This document shows positions 44,751 to 55,086 of a stretch of DNA of 64,000 nt, in pieces. The position numbers and the translations under genes are program-made. Within the stretch, counting starts at the first letter, position 1. The number at the start of each line of letters is the position of its first letter. Under the pieces are notes generated by a model. It was not told the DNA's origin. It saw only the letters and a list, made by a program, of their open reading frames with translations, and did no database searches. The stretch comes from Thelonectria olida. Lineage: Eukaryota > Ascomycota > Sordariomycetes > Hypocreales > Nectriaceae. The stretch lies in assembly GCA_020736575.1 (NCBI GenBank), contig JAGPYM010000039.1, positions 246,135 through 310,134 of the forward strand. Direction: 5' to 3'.

Positions 44751-46388
44751 TTAGACAGAGCCCCATACACCATGGAACCCATAGCCCATCACGACGGGCA
44801 TCCGAGCTCGCCCAATCTCCTCCATAGTGGTCGCATTAATGACCACCAAAGAGCTGACTCGCTCTGCCGAGTTCATAGCCACGGTTAGGAGGACACCATC
44901 ATCCTCGCATTCGGCTCCTGGCGTGGGCACAAAGATGGGCTCGGACGGGAGGTGCTTTGTGGGTGGGGACCACGTCTTTACTTGCTTGGTTTCCGTGTCA
45001 ATCTTGATGATGGAGTCGCTAAAGTAGCCCGGCGTTTGGACGTGAATTCCATATGTGTATCTGTACGGACGTGCGTGAAACTTCTCATTGATGCGTGGAA
45101 GCTCAATGTTTGCTTCGGCATGGGGCAATGTAAAGACTACTTCAGCAGTATGCGTGGCGAAAGATCCATTGATGGCACGCGCTTTATCGCCCAGGAACGG
45201 AAGACGGTACCGAGTAAAAGCACCAGCCAGATCTTCCTTTGCTGAGCCGTGAGAAGTACCGATATTAGCTCGTAGATGCGTGACGTTGGCTGCCCTCAAG
45301 AAGCTAGTGTCGGGCTTTGTTGGCAAGTCGATGTAAATGTCCTCATTGTCATGCTCAAAAGAGTTGACTTGATGGAATGCAAAGAATGCATCCTCCGACT
45401 CGTACTTGGACACTACGCCGCCGTTGATGCGGTCGATGACATAAAAGAGCGACTTGCGTTCTGGGTCCCATGCACCCATGCTTTCCATGACTGTCCGTCC
45501 AGGCCGAACAAGATCAGCTTGCCAGACGATGAGGATAATATGATTCTGTGTGCCGAAGAGGGAGTGAAGATAGGCTGGCGGCGCGTCTGTGATGTTGGCA
45601 AGTATCTTGGCCTCGCCCTTGGGCGGCTGGATGCCAAAGACGCGATATGTGGGAGGCTTCGCCGACATGTCGAGAAGATAGTTGTAGATGGTACCGTCCT
45701 CTGCGAAAAATGGATGAGCGGCCGTTCGCCCGTCATTGACCAAGAGTGGATTCGCAGCCTGGTAAGTGAAGAGCTCAATGGGCTCCAGCGTGACGGGATC
45801 GATCTGCTGAAGGGCGTTGGCATCTGTTGTAACGACCAAGGTGTTGAAGGGTGATCCAATACTAGTGGTATTGCGATCGAGGACAGCAAAGTTGGGAATG
45901 AAGGCCACACCGACGTTCTGAGTGTCTCTATCGCCAAGTGTGCTGTTTCCGTCCCTAAACGTCGTCTCCATGGCGCCGTAAATGATCTTACAAGGATCCG
46001 AGCCAAAAGAGCCCGAGGGATAGAGGCCCGTCTCTCGAACGAAATGAATCAGCTCGTCGGTTGAGTTACGGCTTCGGTACGTCACGGCGCCGTTGGCAAT
46101 CTCGAACTTGTGGTTACGACTGAAACCATCGAACCAGTGCTCGGCTGTAAAGTTGCCAACGTCCCAAGTACCCGCGCCACCACGGTAAAGAGACCCGGTT
46201 AGCCATTGGGGTATTCTTCCCTCTATTTCTAAAGAGGCCGTCTCTTGTATCTCGTGCGTCGCGAAGAGACCGAATGCAAGGGGGTTGGCGTCGGGAGGTG
46301 GTCCAATCGCCGCGGGCAGCTCGGAGGCTTTAATGGCACTCAGGCTGTAGAGAGCGAGGGGCAAAAGTGGATTGAAGCGTTGCATCAT
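44751..46388 (-). CDS. Carotenoid/stilbene cleavage oxygenase with signal peptide
   Basis: A single-exon, non-haem iron dioxygenase of 545 aa from the RPE65/CCD/lignostilbene dioxygenase family. Its members split conjugated double bonds of carotenoids, apocarotenoids or stilbenes to aldehydes or ketones. The four iron-binding histidines sit in RTAAHPFFAE (H225), PAYLHSLFG (H275), AFFAFHQVNSFEHDN (H339, with the second-shell Glu) and MGYGFHGVW (H539). The propeller start WLTGSLYRGGAGTWDVG and EHWFDGFSRNHKF are typical. The N-terminus is hydrophobic (MMQRFNPLLPLALYSLSAIKA) and looks like a signal peptide, and many sequons (NFT, NST, NTT, NIT, NVT, NGS, NAT) fit secretion, unlike the cytosolic fungal enzymes I know. 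A TATA-like element lies about 110 bp upstream. Substrate unknown. Confidence 0.9.
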   Translation of the reverse strand: MMQRFNPLLPLALYSLSAIKASELPAAIGPPPDANPLAFGLFATHEIQETASLEIEGRIPQWLTGSLYRGGAGTWDVGNFTAEHWFDGFSRNHKFEIANGAVTYRSRNSTDELIHFVRETGLYPSGSFGSDPCKIIYGAMETTFRDGNSTLGDRDTQNVGVAFIPNFAVLDRNTTSIGSPFNTLVVTTDANALQQIDPVTLEPIELFTYQAANPLLVNDGRTAAHPFFAEDGTIYNYLLDMSAKPPTYRVFGIQPPKGEAKILANITDAPPAYLHSLFGTQNHIILIVWQADLVRPGRTVMESMGAWDPERKSLFYVIDRINGGVVSKYESEDAFFAFHQVNSFEHDNEDIYIDLPTKPDTSFLRAANVTHLRANIGTSHGSAKEDLAGAFTRYRLPFLGDKARAINGSFATHTAEVVFTLPHAEANIELPRINEKFHARPYRYTYGIHVQTPGYFSDSIIKIDTETKQVKTWSPPTKHLPSEPIFVPTPGAECEDDGVLLTVAMNSAERVSSLVVINATTMEEIGRARMPVVMGYGFHGVWGSV

Positions 46389-46497
46389 CGTTCAACTTTG
46401 TTCGAAGAGAAGTGCAGGAAGATGATGAGGAACGTGTGATCTGTGAGTGCTTGTGGTTCGATATCTTGACAGCGGTGAATTATCGACATTGAACATC

Positions 46498-46507
46498 TTA
46501 TATATAG
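46498..46507 (-). promoter_or_regulatory. TATA-like box of the oxygenase gene
   Basis: CTATATATAA on the minus strand, about 110 bp before the ATG at 46388, an ordinary TATA distance. Confidence 0.45.
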
Positions 46508-47180
46508 CTTCCAGGAGCATGACGATACTTTTTTCTTTCTAATTCAATCAAATATGACGGCTTGACTTGCTCCTTGACTTGCTCCTTGAGCGTTTAATTG
46601 CCTCTCTTCGTCATGAAGCGGCAGTTGTTAGGATGCGAGTGCGAGTGCGATGAGGCTTGAACAAGCTGCGACTGCCATGGCTGTCCACGTCATCTGATGA
46701 CATAATCTCCGATGGCTACCGGGACGAATGAAGGCGTGTATAATTAGTGCTGACCAGGCATTGCCGGAGATCTGCAACTGGGATGTGGCTCAGCTCGCAC
46801 TCGTTCGTCGTGCCGATCCTTGCATCGGAAGGAATTAAATCATAGCCCTGGCTTCAATGCAGAATATAGACTTTGCTGCCGGTGCATTTATGATGAGAGT
46901 GAATTGATCGGTGCAACTCATCCCGCCGGATGTGATTAGGAGAGCTCTATATGCCGAGTAAAATGGGTTTTCCTCGCTTTCGCACCCGGACATAGCCTCG
47001 ATATTATGGATGACACGACTCATGTTACCCATGCAGTCATGATGCTGTGAGTTTGGGTAATATATACTTATTAGGCATCAACGGACCGCTTGAGACCACT
47101 CTTCGTTATCAATTTCCTAAATCATTTTCCGGCTTTCAGCTTTGCAGACCTTCGTGTTTGATGTTTATTTAGTCTTCACC
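46508..47180. other. Divergent intergenic region
   Basis: This lies between the oxygenase (minus) and the CDF gene (plus). Short tandem copies of CTTGACTTGCTC occur near 46560-46590 and GCGAGT repeats near 46635. No gene. Confidence 0.4.
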
Positions 47181-47990
47181 ATGTGCGCTACGAACACAAG
47201 CCAGCATCCTCACAAATCGAGCCCCGTTGACCTGCGTGTTCGAGCCATCCAGCTTGGTATTATGGCGGACTTTTGTCTCACGGGTCTGAAGCTAGTTGGA
47301 GGATGGGCGTTTGAGTCCAGTTCTCTGGCTACAGACGGTTGGCATAGCGCAAGTGATCTGGCAACAGACACCATCGCACTTGTTGTTGTATGGACCGGTC
47401 GGCATGCACATACCTCTCGGAGAAGTGCCTCGGTGGCTAGGCTCTTTGAGTGTGCAGCATCTCTCTTGGCTTCGAGCGCTCTCGTTGCCCTGGGTCTGCA
47501 TATAGCATGGGAGAACACCGCGGCTCTCAGGTTGCATTTCTTTTATTTATCATCTGGCCTTGATGAACAGATCGATGCCAGTGATGGGCATTGAACCACC
47601 CATCTTCAGCATCCTGACAAACCAAGAATACACGGCCTGTGGATAGCCATTACTACCATCATTGTGAAAGAGTGCCTATATCGCAAGAGTAAGTCACTTG
47701 AAGTGTGACGGGCCAAAACGAGCTGACAGTCGAATAGTTTTAAAGTCGCAAACATTGAAAACTCGGTTGTGTTAGCATCAACAGCAATGCATCACCGACT
47801 GGACGGACTCATGGGCCTGGTGACCATTCTTGGTGTTCTTCTAGGCAGCTTTGTCAGTGGGATGGTGTGGGCGGACTCGCTGGGTGGACTCTGCATTTCA
47901 GCAGTCCTTACGAAGGAGGCATTTCGAAATATTGGCACTGCATGTTGGGATGTAGTTCGCCTAGCCAAGCCAGAAGTTAAGAGGCGTTAG
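47181..47990 (+). pseudogene. Cation diffusion facilitator (CDF/Mmt-type), probably disrupted
   Basis: The first part (47181 to about 47530) starts MCATNTSQ and contains the CDF metal motif SLATDGWHSASDLATD (H-x3-D) in TM2 context. A middle exon-like piece near 47605-47690 reads IHGLWIAITTIIVKECLYRK. The last part holds the second metal motif MHHRLDGLMGLVTILGVLLG. Members export Zn, Fe or Mn. The pieces do not join cleanly: the middle piece follows an in-frame TGA and needs a splice phase I cannot find, and the frame changes by one base at the T-run near 47737, where one more T would restore family sequence. The C-terminal cytosolic domain is also short. A frameshifted or mis-sequenced gene is likely; an unusual splice pattern is possible. 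Confidence 0.6.
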
Positions 47991-48471
47991 ATGTTTTCGT
48001 AGAGCGGTTCATGTATGTCACCAGTGAGTTCCTCGGCTCCAAAAACTAATTCTCGTGCATCGTGACGCCTATGCACTCACCTTAATTATCGCCCGCACAT
48101 GCAAATCCATCTCAAAATCAAGTCAAATAACGATCAGCAAGCTCTGCTCTTTGTTGTTTATCACTACTGAGATACTGAGTCATCAGTCGTACGCACATGC
48201 TCTGTATCACTATCTCGATCTCGCTGCACGTTACGACTCAACCAAACCAATCAAAGGTGCTCAAGTAGAGTAAGCTTAGACGTAGAACTGGAGATAGGGC
48301 CAAGCCAATTGTGCCAAGCTGTTCTCACGCGCCATCGCTGCTCGTTTCCCTTCGGTTTCGTTCTCGTCGGCTGGTCTCTTGTGCTTGTCGTTGGAGCCGC
48401 CCTCACTGTAGTCTTTCTTCCCCTCTTGGTACCATTTTCTTCCGTTTGTCCCTCTCCGGACTCTTTTGCCT
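47991..48471. other. Intergenic region
   Basis: No gene is seen; a pyrimidine-rich tract starts near 48340. Confidence 0.35.
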
Positions 48472-48903
48472 CTATCTCTTTGTCCTTCTCATTCTCCTCA
48501 TCGCTCCCTCATCTCCTTCTCGGCCGTCATCTCCCTTGTAGTCCTCGTCCGCGGCATCGGTGGGTTCGAGGGGACAATATCGGACTGCTCTGAGGTTTTT
48601 AAGGTGCTGAGGGCCGTTTGGCAGTTGTCTTTGGTTTCGCTGTCTCAATAGCGGAGAGGAGGGAGCAGCGTCCCCAAAATGAGTTGACCCTGAATGTCCT
48701 CTTTTTCTCATGTGCTGTAGATTTATGGCAGGTTCCTGGTCTATGATGGTCTCCTTTTCATTTGTCGTTTTGTTAATCTCTTTGCTTCGGCTTTGAAGAA
48801 TCTCCATTCCACCCGGGCTCAGAGTTCCTACCCTAGGATAGCGGTTCCGTCGCCTTGCCCCCTTGTACTTGTCGCGGAGACTTCCTGCGAAAGACTGGAC
48901 CAC
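48472..48903 (-). CDS. Possible small hypothetical protein
   Basis: An open frame of 143 codons, polar and charged throughout, with a basic N-terminus (DKYKGARRRNRYPRVG) and an acidic then arginine-rich C-terminus (DAADEDYKGDDGREGDEG). No domain is seen. The opposite strand is pyrimidine-biased and also open, so this may be chance. Confidence 0.3.
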   Translation of the reverse strand: MVQSFAGSLRDKYKGARRRNRYPRVGTLSPGGMEILQSRSKEINKTTNEKETIIDQEPAINLQHMRKRGHSGSTHFGDAAPSSPLLRQRNQRQLPNGPQHLKNLRAVRYCPLEPTDAADEDYKGDDGREGDEGAMRRMRRTKR

Positions 48904-49769
48904 TCAGCCACACGTCGAGCGCGTGTGGCACGGCGTGGCGCACAATGTGTGCCCACATCAAGAGCTTCTGACATGTGACCTGTCTCATCATAGTCGAAGT
49001 GACTGGTGAATTGTTATCGCAACTGTCAAGGCGTGACTGAGCGACCGGCGCGTCAGAGATAAAGAGACCCACTCTGTGTCGCGAAAACGTCGCGCGTGTT
49101 GTTTGTCGGGTTGACGCGCGATTCTAGTGGGGCACCAAGGGGCAGGTGTCAAGTGTTAGGGGCCCGCTCGGCGACTCTTCACTGTCGCATGCATAACATT
49201 TATGATTGTCCTGTAGCTGGAGTATGAATTGTGCATCCTCCCACAGCCACACGTAGCACGCCACGCACTGAGTCAGTCGAATAACGTCTAGATGCCGAAG
49301 GCAGCATGACACTGGCTGTCATCACTACCAGGTTTAATCATAATGGTAGACTCCCGCTGCGTTCCCTTGATGTATCGATGACCGTGCTGTCTATCCTTTT
49401 CTCCAGCCGCCGGGCCGACACGTGCTAATTATCTGAAGAGCATATTTGTCGGATATAGATGATGGGGCTTGGTATGAACGAAATCTTGACGGTTGAAGCC
49501 TCTAAAAATCGACTTAGAGTTGAGAGAGAGAAGGTGGGAAATTGAAACTGAGGTTCACTGTTTGATGTATTTGATATCGAGAGGGAGTCGTGGGTCATTT
49601 GTTTAAGTACTGAGTTTGACTGTCTGGTTTGGATCGTCTCTCTTCACCATTTTCCGTGTACTGATGGCTTGCCCGTCTCTTCATTTCAGCAAAGGGCATC
49701 GGACTGTTGTGAACATCATGGAATGTATGCGCAAGTTTTGAAATTTGTCAAGATACGAACAGCCCTAGG
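48904..49769. other. Intergenic region, no gene seen
   Basis: The 3' flank of the next regulator gene. It contains CGCG-rich sequence near 49080-49110 and no supported open frame. Confidence 0.4.
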
Positions 49770-51042
49770 TTATTCCCCGAGGTATTGAAGAGGCCACGAC
49801 AGCCATTTGCGACATGGCGCCGAAATGCAAAGAATTTCTCGCATGGTATGTTTCGCCCAGCCTTCAAGGAACCAATACCTCTCAATCGTACTAAGCAGGA
49901 CACAAAAATAGCACAGTATTATCAAGGCGACTGGCTCCTTTTTGTCCAACTGCTGAACAAACTCACCATCAAGCTGGTATACCCAAGACATGATAACTTC
50001 CATCTTGCCACTGGCATTTTGTTGGGCATCGTGACCCTTGCCAAAAGTAGACTCAAAGCAAACCAACAGCACGTCTAGCTCATGTTTGTAGACTTTCCTG
50101 GCTTGCTGCTCTGAACAAAGTGCGATGAGGTCTGACACGCTAGCCAACGACAAGCGCCAGTCTTCGACGCAAGCAGCTGATGACTTGGGCGGAGGCGATT
50201 CTTCTTGTTTCTTTTCAGGCTGGGGCCGGTATTCGGCCAGCACACCGGAGAAGATGGATGGCCATCCCATAGTAGTGACGACTAGTTTCACACCGCCGAG
50301 TAAAGGCAGCCATGAGACTTGTCCCTGCTCGGCAACTAGGAGTAAATGGCCTGGAGTAGGCCCTTTCGCCAGCGCTGTGAAACAAATGAGAATGGCAGTG
50401 GCATAGAGTGGTGCAGCGTTCTCGGTGCTTAGATTCTTGAGGATCTCGGTTGCTGTTTGCAGGGCGACGGTTGAATGTATCTCGGCAAGTTCAAGGTATC
50501 TTGTGGCATTGTTCGGCTTCAGCCGAGCAAGCTGGTAAGACGAGAGAGCTAAGATGAGGTCAAGAATGCAGGGATGCTGGAATCCAAGTCGAGGCACGCC
50601 TTCAGACCAGAATTTGGGCTCGTGGTCGAGCGTTGGCGCAGTTTTGGTCATGAAATTATGAAACAGCTCAAGGCTTTCAACGTTGAGTCGCTTTGTTGAG
50701 CAGTTGCACGTGGCGGTGACAGAAGCTGCAGAGCTCAAACGGATCTGTTCAGCCCAAGTGGCCCAGTTGGATCTAGGCCGGCCTCGACGGGTTGATTTGG
50801 CAATCGGGGTCGAATGTGACGGTTGAGGAGGAATGGGAGCAAAGTCACAAGGGACGTCGAATCGAACACAGTTGCCGCACCGTGGCTTGACCTCGTCGCA
50901 CTAAAGTTCATGACATTTAACATTACACGACTCGCTCATTGATGCGACATGGAGGTTTGACACGACTTACTTTAACTTTTCGCCTTTTGCACGTTTGGCA
51001 GCCCAGACGTGACTTTGTGTGCGATCGACGTGGGTTGGCCAT
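49770..51042 (-). CDS. Zn2Cys6 transcription factor (Upc2-like sterol/lipid regulator type)
   Basis: A 400-aa regulator in two exons, 50971-51042 and 49770-50900, with a 70-nt intron (GTAAGT..TAG) right before the third cysteine. The cluster is C15, C18, C25, C32, C35 and C42 (CQTCKRRKVK then CDEVKPRCGNCVRF), canonical spacing, and a basic stretch STRRGRPRS follows. The regulatory domain has LELFHNFMTKTAPTL, VPRLGFQHPCILDLILALSS and YLELAEIHSTVALQTA, the pattern of short fungal C6 proteins related to Upc2. It ends with LCYFCVLLSTIERYWFLEGW and PLQYLGE. Target genes are unknown. Confidence 0.87.
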
Positions 51043-52477
51043 GTTGCGCTTCTGCTATTCCGCAGCTCATCGAAGGGATGCATCCGGCCGAGGACAAAAA
51101 AGGATGAGAGGGGACGTAGCTGAATGGTGTCAAACACGGCATAATCCGCAGCTTTTATTTGCATCCCGGCCCGTCAATTCAGGAGGCAGCGCGTCAGTGC
51201 AGCTCAAGACTGCTCCATTTTCTCTTTTCCGAGGCGCTCGGCCTCTCATTTTTCGTATCCGATGCGTAAAAGATCTAAGAGGACACCAAAATAGATCAAA
51301 CAAGGGGCATCGTCATGGTACCCGCCCAGGGCAGAATGAACAAGAGGCCGACGTTGGTTCTTAGGACGAGCAGGAGTTCAACGCCGATCCTAAAAACAAC
51401 CTTCTTTATCTTGATTATTCCTAGCATGCCACCAACTTACAAAACCTAGCGAAGGGTGAATAGGTAGACGAGGAAATTGGAATTGAAGCGAGGTTTTGGA
51501 ATTAAGAGACGTCGATCGGCTAGAAGACACCGTTGGTTATACCTCTAGCCTTTGCCCAGGCACCGCAAGACTCAATAAAGGTTCAAGAATAGTCCATTTG
51601 TAAAACTGCCCGTTGTTGTTTCTGGTTTAACTATCGCACGATATCGCTACCAGCCATGTAATGAGAACAGTGATATTTTGCATATGATTTAACCAGAATT
51701 ACCATTCTTGACACCATCCCTGGCTTGATAGTCATTGGCGACAAGTGGAAGTTTGTCGCTAGCACTTTGCTACTGGGATAACAGTAAGAGGGCTTACCCC
51801 GATTTATATATGTTCTCGCCTGACCTTTATATTACTATAAAATCTGCAGGCAATGTGGCTAAACGTCCCTATCAGCTTAACAAGCTCTGTCTCAGGCGCA
51901 TTCAAAGGCATACTGGAATCCGTCGCCTCGGTACGTGAGATACGGAGGTTAACTGGCTGTGTTATAGGCGAGAGGCTCTGAACTTGGGTTGATTGAGCTT
52001 GTTGCTTGAAAAGCAAGCGCATGAACCTCCCGAGTTCGCCGTGCCTTGGTCTCACTCCCTCGGCTTCTCAGACGGAGGACTGAGGTGATATCCCGACTGC
52101 TCGCTTTACATTGTTGAGGACAGAAATAGAACGTTTTTGGCATAGAGTATACCACTTGCACATGAGTAGTCTCGGTCAACTCAAGTACGGTTTCACAATT
52201 AGGAATGATAGAGTAAGGTGTTAGAACAACTGGGTCTGAGACTTGACCGGCATGTCTCGCCACTCGCCAGTGGGAGAAGGCCGTAAGCAAGTCTAGAAAG
52301 AGGAAATGTCTCAAGTCTCCCACTGACACATGCACGACTTCGGCCTTGCTGAGGCAATTAGAAACAATATTTGGCCGAAATGGTTCTGATGTGCAGTATT
52401 TCAAGAAGGAAACTTGAGTGGCAGAAACCTCGTAAAACCCAATAACATAGAACTTTAAACGTGTTCCTATTTATTAA
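51043..52477. other. Intergenic region
   Basis: About 1.4 kb. A minus-strand open frame at 52404-51949 has protein-like sequence (VVHVSVGDLRHFLFLDLL) but no ATG and no known motif. Otherwise nothing is seen. Confidence 0.35.
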
Positions 52478-53660
52478 CTAAGAAGCATGGTGATACTTCC
52501 GTATATGCTTCTGTAGATTATCTCGTCGTGTAAATGTCTTATTGCATACCTCGCAGATGCTCCCCTCGTTCAAGAGGCCAACCTCCCTTGTATACGCAGG
52601 GTGTGCAACCACATAGTGTCTGTCTATATCGCGATGCTCTGATGCCCTCTTAGGACAATTTGCGCTTGCCATACACTTGATTGGCTTTTCATGGATCTTG
52701 AAATGCTTACTGGGCTAAAAGCGTTTGCTTACTGGCTATCGTGGTGAAGGAGATGATATATGAGGGTGTAGCCATACCGCAGTTCTGTCCTCTTGCGGAA
52801 ACAACGTGTACAGTCTGGGTTCGGGCATTGGAAAACCGTGTTGACGATAGCATTTGGGTCTGCTTCCATATTGGCCAACGCGGTAGATGGTCCACTGAAT
52901 GTTCTCTCTCCGCCATCCATATCTGAAATTTCGTATCGACCGGTTTCCCAAGTTTCGGTAGTACCATCTTCATCCATCTCCCCATTGGGGTCATGATCGA
53001 ACTGAGCATCCGGTGGGGCATTGGTGTCGAGAGCGAGGGAAAAACTCGAGCCGGCTTCTCTCTTGTAATTAGTTTGTTCAGCCGCCGTGCTCTCCTCATG
53101 CTCCGCCATCCTTCCCTTATTGCTGTTGAAGAGGTTGTCCTTGACATCTTCTCGGGCATGGGCGTGGATCCTCTTGCCCACTTGTTGATTGAAGGACCCT
53201 TGTAAGTCCTCTTGGTCAAAGAACCACATTCCTCCTAGCTGCTCGTCAAGCCTTGAGTGAGGCTGGTCTTCTTCCATCAAGTCCCGCGTGGGAACTCCCG
53301 CATCTTCCTGAGATGCGTCGTCTTGGTCTGCAAGGGACACATGACTGTCATCTTTTACCCGGTTGCTTGCATCATGCTCTTGATATACTAGGTCTTCCGA
53401 AGTTTCCGACACTGAATCTACAACAGATGTTGAATCTGGCGTTCCTTCCTCCTCGGGTGCTCGCGGCAGTGCAAAGATAGCCAACTGTTCTTGGTGTGTT
53501 GTGACGTGTCTCTTAAAACGTGTGGCGCTGACGAGAATGTCATGTCCATGATGAACTGAGTCGATACATTCGCCCGTCTCCTGTTTCGCTTGCATAGTGT
53601 TCGCCCATTCGTCACACAAAGGACAGTCCAGAGCCCTCAAGCCGTTCAAGCTGTTGCGCC
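52478..53660 (-). pseudogene. C2H2 zinc-finger protein, 5' truncated at AT-rich block
   Basis: Two exons, about 53660-52778 and 52709-52478, joined by a 68-nt intron (GTATGG..CAG) that restores RTELRKHFKIHEKPIKC. The N-terminal part has a degenerate finger (LDCPLCDEW, then ATRFKRHVTTHQEQLAIFALP). A long acidic middle follows. The C-terminus has three fingers: FQCPNPDCTRCFRKRTELRKH, IKCMASANCPKRASEHRDIDRH, and CEVCNKTFTRRDNLQKHIRKYH. Family members with this end are long proteins. Here the frame has no ATG, is preceded by a stop at the edge of AT-rich DNA, and seems to have lost its 5' half. Confidence 0.7.
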
Positions 53661-54679
53661 TAGAATCTTAGAGAATTTATAACTGCTAGTTAGAAAACTC
53701 AAAATAGGTAGTAGTAAGATGTAACTAGAGATTGCCTTTTAATATCTATTTTATTTAATTATATAATAATTAATAATATATTATTTTATAAGTTTTTTAT
53801 TTAATTTTAAACTTTAAAAATATTATATTTTAGCTAGAGTATAATAGTATATTTTTAGTTATAATTAAATTAAACTTTTTAAATTAGAAATTTAAATTAA
53901 AAATAAACTTAAAATTAATTTAATTTTAATAGCTAGTAACTAGTAAAATATAAGCAGTTATATTATATTATATTTAAATTATATATTATTTATTAAAATA
54001 AGCCTAGTATTAATATATAATAAAAGTTTATATTAGTAAAACCTAGCTTTATATTTATTATAATAAGCTTTTTTAAAGGGTTTATAATTAGTTTTTAAAT
54101 AAAAATTCTTATTAAATAAATCTTATTTAAAAAACCTTATTTTAAGCTTTTAATATAAAAGTACTATTTTTTTTAAATACTAGTTTATATAACTTAACTA
54201 ATTATATAATATATAATTTAATATAGCTAACTTTTTACTAATTAAATAAATTATAATTTAAAAAAATAATATTAATATAATAGTTTAATATTTATTAAAT
54301 TATATAAATTTTTTTTTAAATATATTTATTTAATTAAAAAGCTTAAAAAATATTTTAAATAGTTATAACTTTATAATATTTTTATATTAGCTAATAAAAA
54401 TATACTATTAAAAGTAATATAAAAAATATATAATATTAGCTATTAATTAATTAATTATTATTATTATTAAAAAAGCTAATAATTTAAATGTATAATAAAA
54501 GTTAATATAAGTTAAACCCTAGCCTTATATTTATTATAATAAGCTTTTTAATAGAGCTTATAATTAGTTTTAAAGTGAAAGTTCCTATTAAATAAACTTT
54601 CCTTAAAATTAATAAATTATAAAGTTATATATTAGTATTTATAATATTTTATATTTTCTACAGCTAGCCCTATTTTATA

Positions 54680-55070
54680 TTATTTATAGGGGGAAAACCT
54701 CTGGCCTTTAGGCGCGCATAAAATTAAACGCCCCTATAGGCAAATTTAGCTATAGCGCGCAGCCACACAATTAACTAACTAATAGCTAACACAATATGCC
54801 TCAGCCTCTAAAACCAGCCTTTAGCTCTTATAATATAAGAAATCTACTAAGTATACCTAATTATTTACACACTTATATAGTATAAGCTAATTAGAGCCCT
54901 TTTGCATGTGGCCTAGGAGTGTTATAGAATTTGCTTGCGCTTAACTGGCTGCCGGCTGCTGGAATTAAACTGACTATAGTTTTTTTATCCCTAACCCAGG
55001 TTCTCAATCTAAGAGGTTTAGCTTAACTGTAACTAGAGATGTGCTACTATACCCTTAGCTGGGAAAGTTA
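54680..55070. other. Less-AT island inside the AT-rich block
   Basis: About 390 bp with normal C and G content, including GGCGCGCATA, TAGCGCGCAGCC and TGGCTGCCGGCTGCTGG. Edges are sharp. No open frame or terminal repeat is evident. It may be a later insertion or a segment that escaped mutation. Confidence 0.6.
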
Positions 55071-55086
55071 TATATTATAAATATTT

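Noticed and set aside
45276..45854. Plus-strand open frame of 192 codons
   Set aside because: It is antisense to the carotenoid oxygenase and shows no family motif.
48309..48593. Plus-strand hydrophobic frame of 94 codons
   Set aside because: Its composition comes from a pyrimidine-rich tract (Leu, Ser, Phe, Pro only), a typical chance membrane-like frame.
52741..53205. Plus-strand open frames opposite the C2H2 gene
   Set aside because: The minus strand has zinc-finger motifs and a consistent intron; the plus frames do not.
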